From assembly GCF_030145145.1 (NCBI RefSeq), contig NZ_JAQYWD010000016.1, positions 1-64,000 of the forward strand: a DNA stretch of 64,000 nt, given 5' to 3'. Each line of letters opens with the position of its first letter. Position 1 is the stretch's first letter. Both the position numbers and the translations under genes were made by a program. Below the pieces are notes generated by a model. That model saw only the letters and a program-made list of their open reading frames with translations. It was not told the DNA's origin and did no database searches. Source of the DNA: Desulfobacula sp. Its GTDB lineage: Bacteria; Desulfobacterota; Desulfobacteria; Desulfobacterales; Desulfobacteraceae. This document shows positions 8,083 to 17,349 of this stretch, piece after piece.

Positions 8083-9896
8083 TGGTGCACGGGTATGGAG
8101 GACACATTTTAAGGGTAGACCTAAGTTCAGGCAGAATTCTGCGGGAAAAAACAGATCCCGACTTTATGCTGGACGTCATCGGCGGCCGTGGGCTTAATTC
8201 CCGTCGGCTGTATGATGAACTGAAACGGGACATTGATCCCCTTTCCGAAGAAAATATGCTGCTCATCGGTGTGGGGCCGGTCACGGGATCTTTGTTTTCC
8301 ACGTCAGCCTATATGACCATTTCCGGCAAATCTCCTTTGACGGGAATTCTTGGGGATTCGGCAGCCGGCGGTTTTTTTGGGCCGGAGATCAAATATGCCG
8401 GATATGACCAACTGATTTTTACGGGCAGATCTGACCGCTTGAGCTATGTCTATATCTGTGATGATCATGTGGAAATACGGGATGCCGCCCATTTAAAGGG
8501 CCAGGATATTTTCCAGACCACGGCCATCATCAGAAAAGAACTCAATGATAACAACTTACAGATTGCCGCCATCGGCCCTGCCGGTGAAAATCTTGTCAGA
8601 TATGCCATAGTGGCCTGCAATAATTCCCGGGTTTGCGGAAGAACCGGCATGGGATGCCTGTTTGGCTCAAAAAACCTGAAGGCCGTCGTTGTAAAAGGGA
8701 CCGGCATGGTCTCTGTGGCCGATCCCTTAACGTTCATGAAACTGTGCAAGGTCATGGACAACAGAATAATGACCCATCCGGAATTCCAGGACCGGCATGA
8801 CATGGGCTCCACCCTTTTAATGAATGCATTGAACGGACTGGGAATTTTACCGGTGAATCATTTTCAACGAGGCGTGGCACCCTATGTGGACAAGATCAGC
8901 GGCCAGACCCTGGCAAAACAGTATAAAACCAAAAACAAAGGGTGCTTTAACTGCAATATTAATTGTTCCCGATACTATGTCACCCCGGCGGTGGAAAGCG
9001 AAGGCCCGGAGTATGAAACCCTTTGCAGTTTTTCTTCCCGCATCGGCAACGACAACCTTGAATTCGCCCTTAAAATGAACCACTACCTGAACCGGATGGG
9101 CCTGGACTCCCTGAGTGCCGGAGAAACCATTGGCTGGGCAATGGAATGCGTTGAACGCGGTATTTTTAACAAAGACGATTTTGACGGCCTTGAGTTCACC
9201 TGGGGCAACCGAGAAACCATTGAAAAAATTCTGCAACTGATCATCCGGCAGGAGGGCATAGGCGCTGATTTTGCAAAGGGGACAAGGTATCTTGCCAACA
9301 AAATGGGGAAGGGCTCTGAAACATATGCCCTTCATGTCAAAGGCCTGGATATTATCTGTGGGGATCCCAGGGGGATCAAGGCCTTTGGCCTGACCTACGC
9401 CATTGCATCCCGGGGTGCCGATCATTTAAGAGCAGAACCCTTTTTCGAGTTGACTAACCGGTTTGATGAAGCCCGGAAACGATTTGGCACAAGGGATGCC
9501 GCAGACCGGCTATCAGACAATGGAAAAGCCATTCTTGTGGAATATACGGAACGGCAGGCATTGCTAACGGATTGCCTGACCATGTGCAAAAATGTGGGCC
9601 TGAGCATGGATATCCTGGATTTTGAAATGGCCGCAGCACTTTTAACCGCCGGGACCGGGCTAAAATTTGCAGAAGAGCGTGTCAACAAAGCGTTAAGAAA
9701 GACCATCACCCATGACCGATTAATGAACATTGATTTCGGCATCACCGCAAAAGATGACACCCTGCCCCATAGATTCACCCATGAGCCTTTATTGGAAGGG
9801 GCATCCAAAAACCAGGTCGTGCCGATTCATGACATGGTTGAAGATTATTATAAACTCAAGGGCTGGGATAAAAAAGGCGTACCGCAAAAACCATGA
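8082..9896 (+). CDS. Aldehyde:ferredoxin oxidoreductase family protein (tungsten/Mo bis-pterin)
   Basis: This 604-residue protein is of full family length. The N-terminal AOR domain has GGRGLNSRRLYDEL and a GVGPVTGSLFSTSA pterin-contact segment. The middle domain holds AAIGPAGENLVRYA and the RTGMGCLFGSKNLKA pterin loop. The 4Fe-4S ligands are CFNCNINC around residue 290 plus a later Cys in LTDCLTMCKN. AOR enzymes oxidise aldehydes to acids, or reduce acids or acyl groups, with ferredoxin. Its place after an amino/organic-acid importer and polyferredoxin suggests oxidation of an aldehyde derived from the imported acid. The substrate cannot be read from sequence. Confidence 0.87.
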   Translation: MVHGYGGHILRVDLSSGRILREKTDPDFMLDVIGGRGLNSRRLYDELKRDIDPLSEENMLLIGVGPVTGSLFSTSAYMTISGKSPLTGILGDSAAGGFFGPEIKYAGYDQLIFTGRSDRLSYVYICDDHVEIRDAAHLKGQDIFQTTAIIRKELNDNNLQIAAIGPAGENLVRYAIVACNNSRVCGRTGMGCLFGSKNLKAVVVKGTGMVSVADPLTFMKLCKVMDNRIMTHPEFQDRHDMGSTLLMNALNGLGILPVNHFQRGVAPYVDKISGQTLAKQYKTKNKGCFNCNINCSRYYVTPAVESEGPEYETLCSFSSRIGNDNLEFALKMNHYLNRMGLDSLSAGETIGWAMECVERGIFNKDDFDGLEFTWGNRETIEKILQLIIRQEGIGADFAKGTRYLANKMGKGSETYALHVKGLDIICGDPRGIKAFGLTYAIASRGADHLRAEPFFELTNRFDEARKRFGTRDAADRLSDNGKAILVEYTERQALLTDCLTMCKNVGLSMDILDFEMAAALLTAGTGLKFAEERVNKALRKTITHDRLMNIDFGITAKDDTLPHRFTHEPLLEGASKNQVVPIHDMVEDYYKLKGWDKKGVPQKP

Positions 9897-10621
9897 AGAA
9901 TATTGTATCCGGAGGACAAACCACCTATGGCCATCTGGTGGGCATTTTGATGAGCGACTCAACCATTCCAAGAATTCCCGGTGATCCGGGCCATGCCGGA
10001 ACCTTCCCTTTTCCGGTGGTCTATGAAGTCCTCAAGGGGTTTCCCTTTGAAGATCTTGTCAACCGGAAAAAAGATCATATTGATATTCTAATTGAACAGG
10101 CAAAGGCCCTTGAAAAAAAGGGTGTCAGCCTTATCGTCACGGACTGCGGTCTTTTTGGGCCGTTTCAGGAAGCGTTAAGGCACCATCTGGATGTCCCGTT
10201 TATCGGGTCAGCGTTGGATATGATACCTCTTTTGCAGCGATTTTTACCCGTTAACCAGCAGGTGGGGATCATCACCGGGGACACACGGATTTTAACAGCA
10301 GGCCATCTTAAGGCCTCGGGCATTGATCCGGAAACCGTTTTAATTGCCGGCATGGAAAACAGTTCAGAATTTAATCGAGTGGTGATTGAACGACAGCAAA
10401 CCCTGGATGTGGAAAAGATGCGAAAAGGTGCAGTGGATGCCGCCTTAAGCCTGTCCGGTAAAGGGTTGGGGGCCATTGTTCTCGAATGCACCAACCTCAT
10501 ATCCTTCCGGCGCGATATCCAGAACAAATTAAACGTACCGGTTTTCGACCTTGTAACGATGATCGATACCTTTATTTCCAGCATCAGGCCCCGGAACTTC
10601 CACTCCCCATCCATGCAATAG
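9893..10621 (+). CDS. Asp/Glu/hydantoin racemase superfamily protein
   Basis: This 242-residue protein has the two-cysteine pattern of the aspartate/glutamate racemase superfamily. The first Cys is in LIVTDCGLFGPFQ and the second in AIVLECTNLISFR. The superfamily also holds hydantoin racemase, maleate isomerase and arylmalonate decarboxylase, so the reaction (racemisation, isomerisation or decarboxylation next to a carboxylate) cannot be fixed. The start overlaps the AOR stop (ATGA), making it the last gene of the liv-AOR operon. Confidence 0.75.
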   Translation: MKNIVSGGQTTYGHLVGILMSDSTIPRIPGDPGHAGTFPFPVVYEVLKGFPFEDLVNRKKDHIDILIEQAKALEKKGVSLIVTDCGLFGPFQEALRHHLDVPFIGSALDMIPLLQRFLPVNQQVGIITGDTRILTAGHLKASGIDPETVLIAGMENSSEFNRVVIERQQTLDVEKMRKGAVDAALSLSGKGLGAIVLECTNLISFRRDIQNKLNVPVFDLVTMIDTFISSIRPRNFHSPSMQ

Positions 10622-10909
10622 GATCCTATACCATTGGATTCCGGAACCGTGTCGAAAAATAAAACAGCCGTGACTCCTCCTTGGAATCTTCCGGATGCAA
10701 TCCTTGCCAGGCATGAAGATCATGTTTTATATTGACCTTGATTGGTTGCCAAATAAAGGTACTATATTTAATGTAAATTTCACACGATATTAAAAATAAA
10801 GCATACCAAAATATTGATATAGCCCCCTCGTTTCTTCAGATAATCTATTAAATAACTCACCAAAATTCAAAGCGAATATTATAAAAGACAATAATACACC
10901 ACCCATTTA
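10622..10909. promoter_or_regulatory. Intergenic region with two partial GGTA-type boxes
   Basis: This AT-rich spacer separates the liv-AOR operon from the TRAP gene set. It holds AAAGGTACTATATTTAATG (10755-10773) and, on the minus strand, ATATTTTGGTATGC (10801-10814). Both resemble the TTTGGTA-n-n-ATATT motif repeated through the 10.7-22.5 kb block. No gene is seen. Confidence 0.35.
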
Positions 10910-10941
10910 TTTATTGACAATTTTGGTATAATATTCTAATT
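10910..10941 (+). promoter_or_regulatory. Putative promoter-operator of the TRAP genes
   Basis: A 32-base block matches, at 30 of 32 positions, the minus-strand block at 22307-22338 upstream of the Mo-hydroxylase genes. It contains TTGACA (10914-10919) and the core TTTTGGTATAATATTC (10921-10936). With TTGACA as -35, the core would fill the spacer, where a GntR-type repressor could block polymerase. It lies about 60 bases upstream of the DctQ start. Confidence 0.55.
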
Positions 10942-10999
10942 CTAAGTCGATTATTTTTAAAAATGTTAAAGACGCTGAATAGTGAAAGGTACGCCACGT

Positions 11000-11503
11000 A
11001 TGACTTTTTTTATCAAATTAGATCAATGGATTTCCACATTTGAAAATTTTATCGTCTCCACCAGTATGATTGTGACTGCCAGCTCACTGCTGCTTTCAGT
11101 GATCTGCAGACAATTGAATATTATAATGGCCGGTGGAGAAGAGGTTGCACTCTTTGCGATTGTCTGGATGACATTTCTGGGAACAGCGCTTTGTGCCCGA
11201 AAGGGGAACCATATTGTTATGTCGGCCGTTTTAGACAGCATCTCAACAAACAAAAAGAAAAAAGTGGTAACGGCAATATGCCTGTTTTCTGCGCTGTTTT
11301 GCTTCCTGCTATTCATATTCGGTACGCAGCTGACCTGGGATGTGTTTCAAAGAGGACAGGTAACACCGGCTCTCAGAGCACCGTTATGGTGTATGTATAT
11401 TTCTCTGCCAATAGGATTTTTCCTGACGGGTGTCTATTACCTGATGGGATTTTTCCATAATCTTACACGAAAAGAAATGTACATGGGGCTTGAAATCACT
11501 TGA
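11000..11503 (+). CDS. TRAP transporter small permease DctQ
   Basis: This ~167-residue membrane protein has four hydrophobic helices. It shows the DctQ landmarks: SVICRQLNIIMAGGEEVALFAIVWMTFLGTALCARKGNHI and a terminal LWCMYISLPIGFFLTGVYYL. DctQ pairs with DctM and a periplasmic DctP to import carboxylates using an ion gradient. ATG 11000 is preferred because AAAGG lies ten bases upstream. A GTG at 10982 is in frame but lacks a site. Its periplasmic partner is encoded 6 kb away on the other strand (17350-18360). Confidence 0.82.
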   Translation: MTFFIKLDQWISTFENFIVSTSMIVTASSLLLSVICRQLNIIMAGGEEVALFAIVWMTFLGTALCARKGNHIVMSAVLDSISTNKKKKVVTAICLFSALFCFLLFIFGTQLTWDVFQRGQVTPALRAPLWCMYISLPIGFFLTGVYYLMGFFHNLTRKEMYMGLEIT

Positions 11504-11625
11504 CAGCTTAAGCCCTTAAAGCAATTTAAACCGGCTCAAGTATTTAAAAATCAATGATAGAGATCATCGCCTAAACATGCTTTAAACAAAGTTGAATGAA
11601 TTTAAGATAGAAAGGTTGTAACAAA

Positions 11626-12906
11626 ATGGGTTCATACCTCGCAGTATCACTCGTTGTTCTTCTAATCGCTGGACTTCCAATGTTCATCGTCATGATGTTT
11701 CCCTGCATAACCTCTTTGTCCATTTTTTATCCTCACATCCCGCCAACCGTACTGATGCAGAGAATGATAGGCGGAATCAGTCCGTTTCCCCTGACAGCAG
11801 TGCCCTTGTTCATTTTTGCTGCCGATATTATGCTGGAAGGCCAAATGGCCAAACGGCTGACCGATTTTGCCGAGACATTGATCGGTCATTTTACCGGAGG
11901 TCTTGCCCACACAACGATATTGGCCTCTTTAATTTTTGGAGCCGTCTCCGGATCTACCCAGGCAACCGTTGCAGCGATCGGCTCCAACATGTATCCGTCC
12001 ATGTTAAAGCGCGGCTATAGCAAATCATTCACAACGGCCTTGATCGTCAATGCAAGTGATGTCTCCCAGCTAATCCCGCCAAGCATTTTCTTGATTGTAT
12101 ACGGCGTTGTTTCCGGGACTTCGATAGCAACCCTTTTTGCAGCAGGGATAGTACCCGGGATTTTTTTGGCCCTTGCCTTTATGACATACTCCTGGTATTG
12201 GGCAAAAAAAAACAATATCCCCAAAACAAAACGGGCCGACTGGGCACAACTAAAAGCGGCAACAATACATGCTGCCGGTCCACTGGGGTTTGTGGTCATT
12301 ATCATCGGCGGAATTTACTCCGGTTTGTTCAGTCCGACTGAAGCGGCAGCGATTGCCGTGGGATACAGTTTTGTTCTGGAATGTTTCCTCTACCGGTCTA
12401 TCAAAATAACGGATTTGGGATCCCTAGCGCTCAAATCCGGCACGACAACCGCTTTGGTATTTGTTCTGATCGGTGGATCAGAAGCGTTTGTGTGGATTCT
12501 GACCATCGCACAAATCCCCCTGCAGGTCACTCAATTCATTTTGGGTTTGAATCCCAGTCCTTTAATACTGCTTGTTCTCCTTAATATCACCTTTTTTATC
12601 GCTTTAATGTTTTTTAATCCTATTTCCGCCGTTCTCGTCATCACGCCCTTATTTTTACCTGTCACAAAAGCAATGGGGATCGACCCCGTTCATTTGGGTA
12701 TTTTAATCACCTTAAATGCTGCGATTGGATCTGCTACGCCTCCGTTCGGGGTGGATTTGTTTACTGCCTGTGCTATTTTCAGAATTCCGTTTAATATTGT
12801 TGTAAAAGGTATTTTCCCCTTTATCATTTCGGGAATACTGGTATTGATTTTACTGACGATATTCCCCGGGATCACACTCTTTCTGCCTCGATTGCTGGGA
12901 GTGTAA
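11626..12906 (+). CDS. TRAP transporter large permease DctM
   Basis: This 426-residue protein with about 12 hydrophobic segments is of the DctM/TRAP-T large-subunit family. Landmarks include PLTAVPLFIFAADIMLEG, FGAVSGSTQATVAAIGS, the SQLIPPSIFLIVYGVVSGTSI helix and AAIGSATPPFGVDLF near the end. It forms the transport channel with DctQ. A 122-base gap with no hairpin separates it from dctQ. The ribosome site is weak (GAAAGG twelve bases upstream). Confidence 0.85.
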   Translation: MGSYLAVSLVVLLIAGLPMFIVMMFPCITSLSIFYPHIPPTVLMQRMIGGISPFPLTAVPLFIFAADIMLEGQMAKRLTDFAETLIGHFTGGLAHTTILASLIFGAVSGSTQATVAAIGSNMYPSMLKRGYSKSFTTALIVNASDVSQLIPPSIFLIVYGVVSGTSIATLFAAGIVPGIFLALAFMTYSWYWAKKNNIPKTKRADWAQLKAATIHAAGPLGFVVIIIGGIYSGLFSPTEAAAIAVGYSFVLECFLYRSIKITDLGSLALKSGTTTALVFVLIGGSEAFVWILTIAQIPLQVTQFILGLNPSPLILLVLLNITFFIALMFFNPISAVLVITPLFLPVTKAMGIDPVHLGILITLNAAIGSATPPFGVDLFTACAIFRIPFNIVVKGIFPFIISGILVLILLTIFPGITLFLPRLLGV

Positions 12907-13320
12907 TGAGGGCTTAAAAATAACGGAAGCCTTTCAAAACAAGGGTCTAAAAATGGGAAATACCCGCATATGCAACCGCTTACACGTGACAAATTTGGTA
13001 GTATATTGGATCAAAATATCGAAAAGGTTAATTAAAAAATTACCGTCAATAGAAATCGTTTTTTAAAAATACCCCACGGGTGTAAACTGGGAACTTAACA
13101 TTTCGATACATCAGCCCAGCAATCATTTAGTTCATTCTTTTACAACCCGGCATGCACTTGCTTACCGATTTTTGCTCTTCAAAACAATAATTTTATCAAC
13201 ATGAAAAGAATCAGTATGGCTTTGCCTGACCTGAATTTGGTAGGATTTTACTTGACTTGTTTTGGGCGGAACAGTATTATTACGTTTAATATTCAGAGAA
13301 TTCACTAATCGAAAGTCATT
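12907..13320. promoter_or_regulatory. Regulator upstream region with two TTTGGTA boxes
   Basis: This non-coding stretch before the GntR gene carries AAATTTGGTAGTATATTG at 12991-13008 and AATTTGGTAGGATTTTA at 13234-13250, both on the plus strand. They match the motif found upstream of the TRAP, PreA-like and Mo-hydroxylase genes, suggesting autoregulation. No terminator or other gene was recognised. Confidence 0.45.
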
Positions 13321-14045
13321 ATGACTGATGATCAGAAAGAGGGCCAAATATTTTTAAACAAGCTCGAAATACAAGTGTTTATGCCAACATCGTAACCCAG
13401 ATCGAAGAGGCCATTGTCAGCGGGAAATTGTCTGCTGGAGAGAAACTGCCGTCTGAAAGGGATCTGATAAAAATATTTAATACCAGCCGGGGACCCATAC
13501 GGGAAGCGCTCAAAGCACTAGAACAAAAAAAACTGATCGAGATTAGAGCCGGTTCCGGCGGGGGGGCAACTGTTTGTCCTATGGGTACAGATCTGTTAAG
13601 AGAGACGCTGGGACTGCTGGTTCGCCATAGAATTGTTCCCGAAGCACACATGGCTGAATTTCGCGAAGTCATTGAAGGTCTGGCGGCATCTTTGGCCGCT
13701 GAAAGGATCAAGCCCGAACAGCTTGAGGTGCTTGTAAAAATGTGGGCAGAGTTAAGCGATCTGATTTCTGATGATAAACTGGAAGTTTTTTGGTCCAAAG
13801 AGAGACAATTGCACCGATTGCTTGCAAAAGCATCGGGGAACTTGATGTGTGAATGGGTTGTGGACACCATTAACCAGGAAATTTCATCCTATCAAAGTTT
13901 GTATCCTGTTCAACGCTCACGGGCTCAAGAAGCATTGGCAGACTGGTCCGCCATCATCAAGGCGCTTGAAAATTCCCAGTGCAACAGGGCATTATCGCTC
14001 ATCAAGGCCCATGTGGTCCGCTTCAGTCTTCTCGGAGAGACATAA
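13321..14045 (+). CDS. FadR-type GntR transcriptional regulator (needs -1 frameshift or rare start)
   Basis: The frame ending at 14045 encodes a GntR winged helix with QIEEAIVSGKL, then KLPSERDLIKIFNTSRGPIREALKALEQ, followed by an FCD ligand domain with metal-type histidines in QLHRLLAKASGN and IKAHVVRF. The helix-turn-helix begins well before the first ordinary start in that frame (TTG 13428, inside the domain). The only suitable ATG, 13321, is in the +1 frame and reads MTDDQKEGQIF before meeting T_TTA_AAC at 13353-13359. A -1 slip there enters the regulator frame at CAA 13359 and gives a normal 241-residue protein. Alternatives are an ATT start at 13350 behind AGAGGG, or an inactivating indel. 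It probably controls the surrounding 10.9-22.5 kb genes. Confidence 0.7.
13353..13359 (+). other. Candidate -1 frameshift heptamer T_TTA_AAC
   Basis: In the frame opened by ATG 13321 the codons run TTT TTA AAC, so the heptamer is in the correct phase for tandem slippage to TTT AAA. AGAGGG (13338-13343) lies nine bases upstream, like the stimulatory Shine-Dalgarno element of dnaX-type sites. No clear downstream hairpin is seen. Confidence 0.4.
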
Positions 14046-14193
14046 AAGGAGAATGGGTGTCAGTTATCACAGACGTGATCTGAGCTTTCATCAAAACGTT
14101 CAGCAATCCCCCCTCTCTTGACCAGACCAAACAAGATACAGCATCAATCTGGTGAACCAAACTCGACCCTAAAGAAATTTCAAGGAGAGATGT

Positions 14194-15468
14194 ATGCAGT
14201 CAAAATTAGAAAAACAGGTGATCGAAACCATTGATTCAAGAAAAGAAGAGATTTGTTCTTTCCTGCAAAAGCTGGTGATTTTTCCCAGCGTCACCGGTCA
14301 GGAAACGGAAATCCAGGACTTCATTTCTAATTACCTTAAAGACATGGGTCTTGAGGTTGACATGTGGGTACCCGATTTAGATACCCTTAAGGACCATCCC
14401 GCCTATGTAGCGCCCGACAAAAGCTACAAGAATCGACCCAATGTTGTCGGTATTCTGAAAGGAACGGGTCAAGGCCGCTCGCTTCTGTTTAACGGCCATG
14501 TTGACGTCATTCCAGAGGGACCGGAAGAAGCCTGGATAGACCCGCCATTCGGGGCCCTGATCAAGGATGGACGGCTTTATGGCAGAGGTGCATCAGATAT
14601 GAAAAGCGGGCTTGCAGCAATGACAATGGCCGTTGAAAGCCTTCTCCAAATGGGCCTGAAACCAAAGGGGGACGTAATCCTGGAATATGTCATGGACGAG
14701 GAACAAACCGGCAACGGCACTTTGGCAGCCGTGATGCGAGGCTATCGCGCAGATGCCGGGATTTGCTGTGAAACCAGCAGCATGCATGTTCAACCGGCCT
14801 GCCTCGGCAGGATCTGGTTTGAAATAGTGGTTCATGGCAAACCCGCGGGCATCCAAAGACGTTACGAAGGCGTTAGCGCTATTGAAAAGGGCCAGGAGAT
14901 TGTAAAGGCTGTCGCCAACCTTGAGGCGATTCGAATCAATGAACAGGAACATCCCCTTTACCCGGATAACTTGAGTTCGTTACCCTGCATGGTTTGTGTT
15001 TTTGAAGCAGGTTCTTTCCCCAGTGCGTTCCCGGATACCTGCCGCCTCAAGGGCAGTATTGCCAGTTTGCCCGGTGAAAAGACACCGCAAGTCAAGCAGG
15101 AATTTGTTGACCATGTTCAGGCATATTGCCAGACTGACCCATGGCTCAAGGCACACCCTCCTGAAATCAACTTTGTCGGTTACAGTGGTGATTCGGCCGA
15201 AATATCACCCGGACACCCCATCGTAAAGACCTTAACGGACACCTATCAGACCGTCACAGGTCAAACCCCTCCGGTGACCGGACGCCAGGGAGCAGCCGAT
15301 ATAAGGTATCTGATCAACTACGGACAGACGCCAACGGTTATCTTTGGACCCGGGTTAACCGAGCAAATGCACGCCAATAATGAATATGTGATTGTGGATG
15401 ATCTGATTACCGCAACAAAGATCATGGCCCTGGCCATAATGGAATGGTGCGGTGTGGACGCAGATTAA
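14194..15468 (+). CDS. M20-family metallo-amidohydrolase (ArgE/DapE/carbamoylase type)
   Basis: This 424-residue enzyme has the M20 zinc ligands. The first is in LLFNGHVDVIPEG and the bridging Asp in GRGASDMKSGLAA. The catalytic Glu pair is in VMDEEQTGNGTLA and a late His in TEQMHANNEYVIVDD. The dimerisation domain sits in the middle. The family includes acyl-amino-acid deacylases, ArgE, DapE and carbamoyl-amidohydrolases, all cleaving an amide next to a carboxylate. In this cluster it may open or trim a product of N-heterocycle breakdown. The ribosome site AAGGAGAG precedes ATG. It converges on the PreA-like gene across a terminator-like hairpin. Confidence 0.83.
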   Translation: MQSKLEKQVIETIDSRKEEICSFLQKLVIFPSVTGQETEIQDFISNYLKDMGLEVDMWVPDLDTLKDHPAYVAPDKSYKNRPNVVGILKGTGQGRSLLFNGHVDVIPEGPEEAWIDPPFGALIKDGRLYGRGASDMKSGLAAMTMAVESLLQMGLKPKGDVILEYVMDEEQTGNGTLAAVMRGYRADAGICCETSSMHVQPACLGRIWFEIVVHGKPAGIQRRYEGVSAIEKGQEIVKAVANLEAIRINEQEHPLYPDNLSSLPCMVCVFEAGSFPSAFPDTCRLKGSIASLPGEKTPQVKQEFVDHVQAYCQTDPWLKAHPPEINFVGYSGDSAEISPGHPIVKTLTDTYQTVTGQTPPVTGRQGAADIRYLINYGQTPTVIFGPGLTEQMHANNEYVIVDDLITATKIMALAIMEWCGVDAD

Positions 15469-15512
15469 GTTGCAGGGAAATCAAGTCTAACCCATCAAAA
15501 AATTCATGTTAC

Positions 15513-15557
15513 AAGAACCGCCTTCTGCCAGGTTATTTTAGGCTGAGGGCGGTTCTT
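15513..15557. terminator. Hairpin between convergent genes
   Basis: AAGAACCGCC (15513-15522) pairs with GGCGGTTCTT (15548-15557), with a further GCC/GGC pairing inside. It lies between the convergent M20 and PreA-like genes and could stop transcription from both sides. T-runs are short. Confidence 0.5.
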
Positions 15558-15633
15558 TGATGGTTAAAACAATTGTTTCCAACAGGGAACGCTTCGGCAC
15601 ATTAAGCACAAACTGAGCTTGGGATCATCGCCG

Positions 15634-16809
15634 TTACAATGTTGTCAACGTTAATGCTCCCTTGGGACATATCTCGATACACAGACCGCAACCGTCACAA
15701 TTCTCTCGTATGAGTGACATATTCGGATCGAATTTAATGGCCCCATAAAAGCAGACATTGCCGCACAACTCACACCCCCCCTTGGTCAGGTTGGAACAGG
15801 ATTCCGGATCAAGGGTTGCAAAAAGCGGGGGGTTTTGGGCCAATGCTTCAATGGTCTTAATATGGGGAAGCGCCTTTCCCCGAATCTTTTCCAGTGAATC
15901 AAGTCCCTCATCTTCCATATACTGACCAAGACCGTCAAGTATTTTTTGAAATTGTCCATACCCCTGCCACATGATGCTGGTACAAATCTGAACGGCGCTG
16001 GCACCCAGCATTATGTATTCGATGACATCTTCCCAGGATGTGACACCCCCCACCGCCTGAATGGGAATTTTCACGGCGCGCGCCACCTCTGAGACATGGC
16101 GCATAGTGATGGGCCGGATAGCAGGGCCACTGTAACCACCATACGCAGCCAGGCGGGGCAGGCCAGTCTTAATATCCACCCCGGCGAATGAGCGGACGGA
16201 GTTGGCAATCGTCAGCGTGTCGGCACCGGCTTCTTCTGCCGCAAGGGCCATGGGAACCATATTGTGAGATGTGGGTGTGAGCTTGATCCCCACGGGCAGA
16301 TCAACGGCGGCTTTGACCGCCTCGACCTGCCGTCGGCACATCTCCGGATCATTCCCCATCTGAAACCCCACTTTATCCGTGCCAAAGGGCATGGGGCAGG
16401 ACACGTTGATCTCGAACATGACAACTTTTCCAGTTGCGGCAACCTTCTTGGCGACTTCAGCGGTGTCGTTTGGATCCGGTTGCGCAACGATACTGGCGAT
16501 AACCACAGCATCGTTTTCAGTGGCCAAAACCAGTTCGCGCTCCAGCCATTCCTCCAGGCCCATGGTCGTATAGAGTTCAATATTTATCATGCCGATATTT
16601 TTTTTACCGTTCTTGACCAATTTCATGCGGCCGCAACGGGGATGTTTTGCCCAGGTGGCTGAAGGCCCCAGGGTTTTGGGCACGACTGCCCCAGCCCCGC
16701 CCTTCCATGCCTGACTTAACCGCTCCCCGTCCCATCCCGGTGTTGCAGAAGCCAATATCAAGGGGTTTCTAAATTTTACACCGGCAATGCTCACTTCCAG
16801 ATTTGCCAT
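15634..16809 (-). CDS. PreA-like dihydropyrimidine/dihydroorotate dehydrogenase with ferredoxin tail
   Basis: This 391-residue protein joins an FMN-binding DHOD barrel to a C-terminal bacterial ferredoxin domain. The barrel has FRNPLILASATPGWDG at the start, FEINVSCPMPFG with the catalytic-loop Cys, GIKLTPTSHN, and IQAVGGVTSWEDVIEYIMLGASAVQI for FMN phosphate. The tail has CELCGNVCFYGAI and CDGCGLCIEICPKGAL, enough for two 4Fe-4S clusters. This is the architecture of PreA, which reduces uracil or thymine with electrons from PreT. No PreT is seen nearby, so ferredoxin may donate directly. The ribosome site AAGGAG precedes ATG. Confidence 0.83.
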   Translation of the reverse strand: MANLEVSIAGVKFRNPLILASATPGWDGERLSQAWKGGAGAVVPKTLGPSATWAKHPRCGRMKLVKNGKKNIGMINIELYTTMGLEEWLERELVLATENDAVVIASIVAQPDPNDTAEVAKKVAATGKVVMFEINVSCPMPFGTDKVGFQMGNDPEMCRRQVEAVKAAVDLPVGIKLTPTSHNMVPMALAAEEAGADTLTIANSVRSFAGVDIKTGLPRLAAYGGYSGPAIRPITMRHVSEVARAVKIPIQAVGGVTSWEDVIEYIMLGASAVQICTSIMWQGYGQFQKILDGLGQYMEDEGLDSLEKIRGKALPHIKTIEALAQNPPLFATLDPESCSNLTKGGCELCGNVCFYGAIKFDPNMSLIRENCDGCGLCIEICPKGALTLTTL

Positions 16810-16862
16810 GTTACGTTCTCCTTCGTTTTTTAAAATTACTGAAATCCGCCGATTTAATTGTT

Positions 16863-16881
16863 ATTAATATAATACCAAAAT
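16863..16881 (-). promoter_or_regulatory. Putative GntR operator upstream of the PreA-like gene
   Basis: On the minus strand this reads ATTTTGGTATTATATTAAT, the shared motif, and lies about 55 bases before the PreA-like start. Its spacing fits the core promoter. Confidence 0.5.
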
Positions 16882-16999
16882 CTTTATTAATAATCTATCG
16901 TTTTTTTTGTGAATTATTTTTTTGCTTTAATTACAGGTATATATAAAAAGTAAAAATATTTCAAATCTAAAATATCTGTATAGCATGGCTAAATTATGT

Positions 17000-17017
17000 T
17001 ATAAATATCCTACCAAA
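17000..17017 (-). promoter_or_regulatory. Second TTTGGTA box upstream of the PreA-like gene
   Basis: On the minus strand this reads ATTTGGTAGGATATTTAT. The GGTAGG variant equals the one at 13234 before the regulator. It could be an auxiliary operator. Confidence 0.4.
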
Positions 17018-17349
17018 TGAGGGTCACTGAAAATTTTAATCCGTCCACAGGTTCCCTGTCAGAATCAAATGGCATGTTTGATGGCCCCTCAAACAGGGTA
17101 GAATGCTCAAAACGTAAGCTTGGGGATATTTTTTTCAGAAGAACGAATGGAATTCAGTTTTCTATACACAGGCACAGTCTGCACCCATTTTGAAGACAAG
17201 GAAGATTTGCCCCAGGATATATAGCGCCGCCCCCTATAGACCCAGGAATAAGACAACTACCGGCTGCAAAAAAAGGGGATCGATACAGTCAAAGGAATCC
17301 CTCCCCCTGTCAGCAGAGACAAGGGGAGGAAATCATATCATCCAAACCG

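Larger units (their letters stand above)
16810..17349. other. Intergenic region, mostly without recognised features
   Basis: This 540-base AT-rich stretch between two minus-strand genes holds two TTTGGTA boxes (listed separately). The part at 17050-17340 shows no convincing gene. A 74-codon plus-strand frame there has no ribosome site and no family resemblance. Confidence 0.5.

Noticed and set aside
10914-10932. TTGACA followed by TATAAT as a standard promoter
   Set aside because: The two boxes are only 7 bases apart, far from the 16-18 needed. They are treated as part of an operator-promoter block instead.
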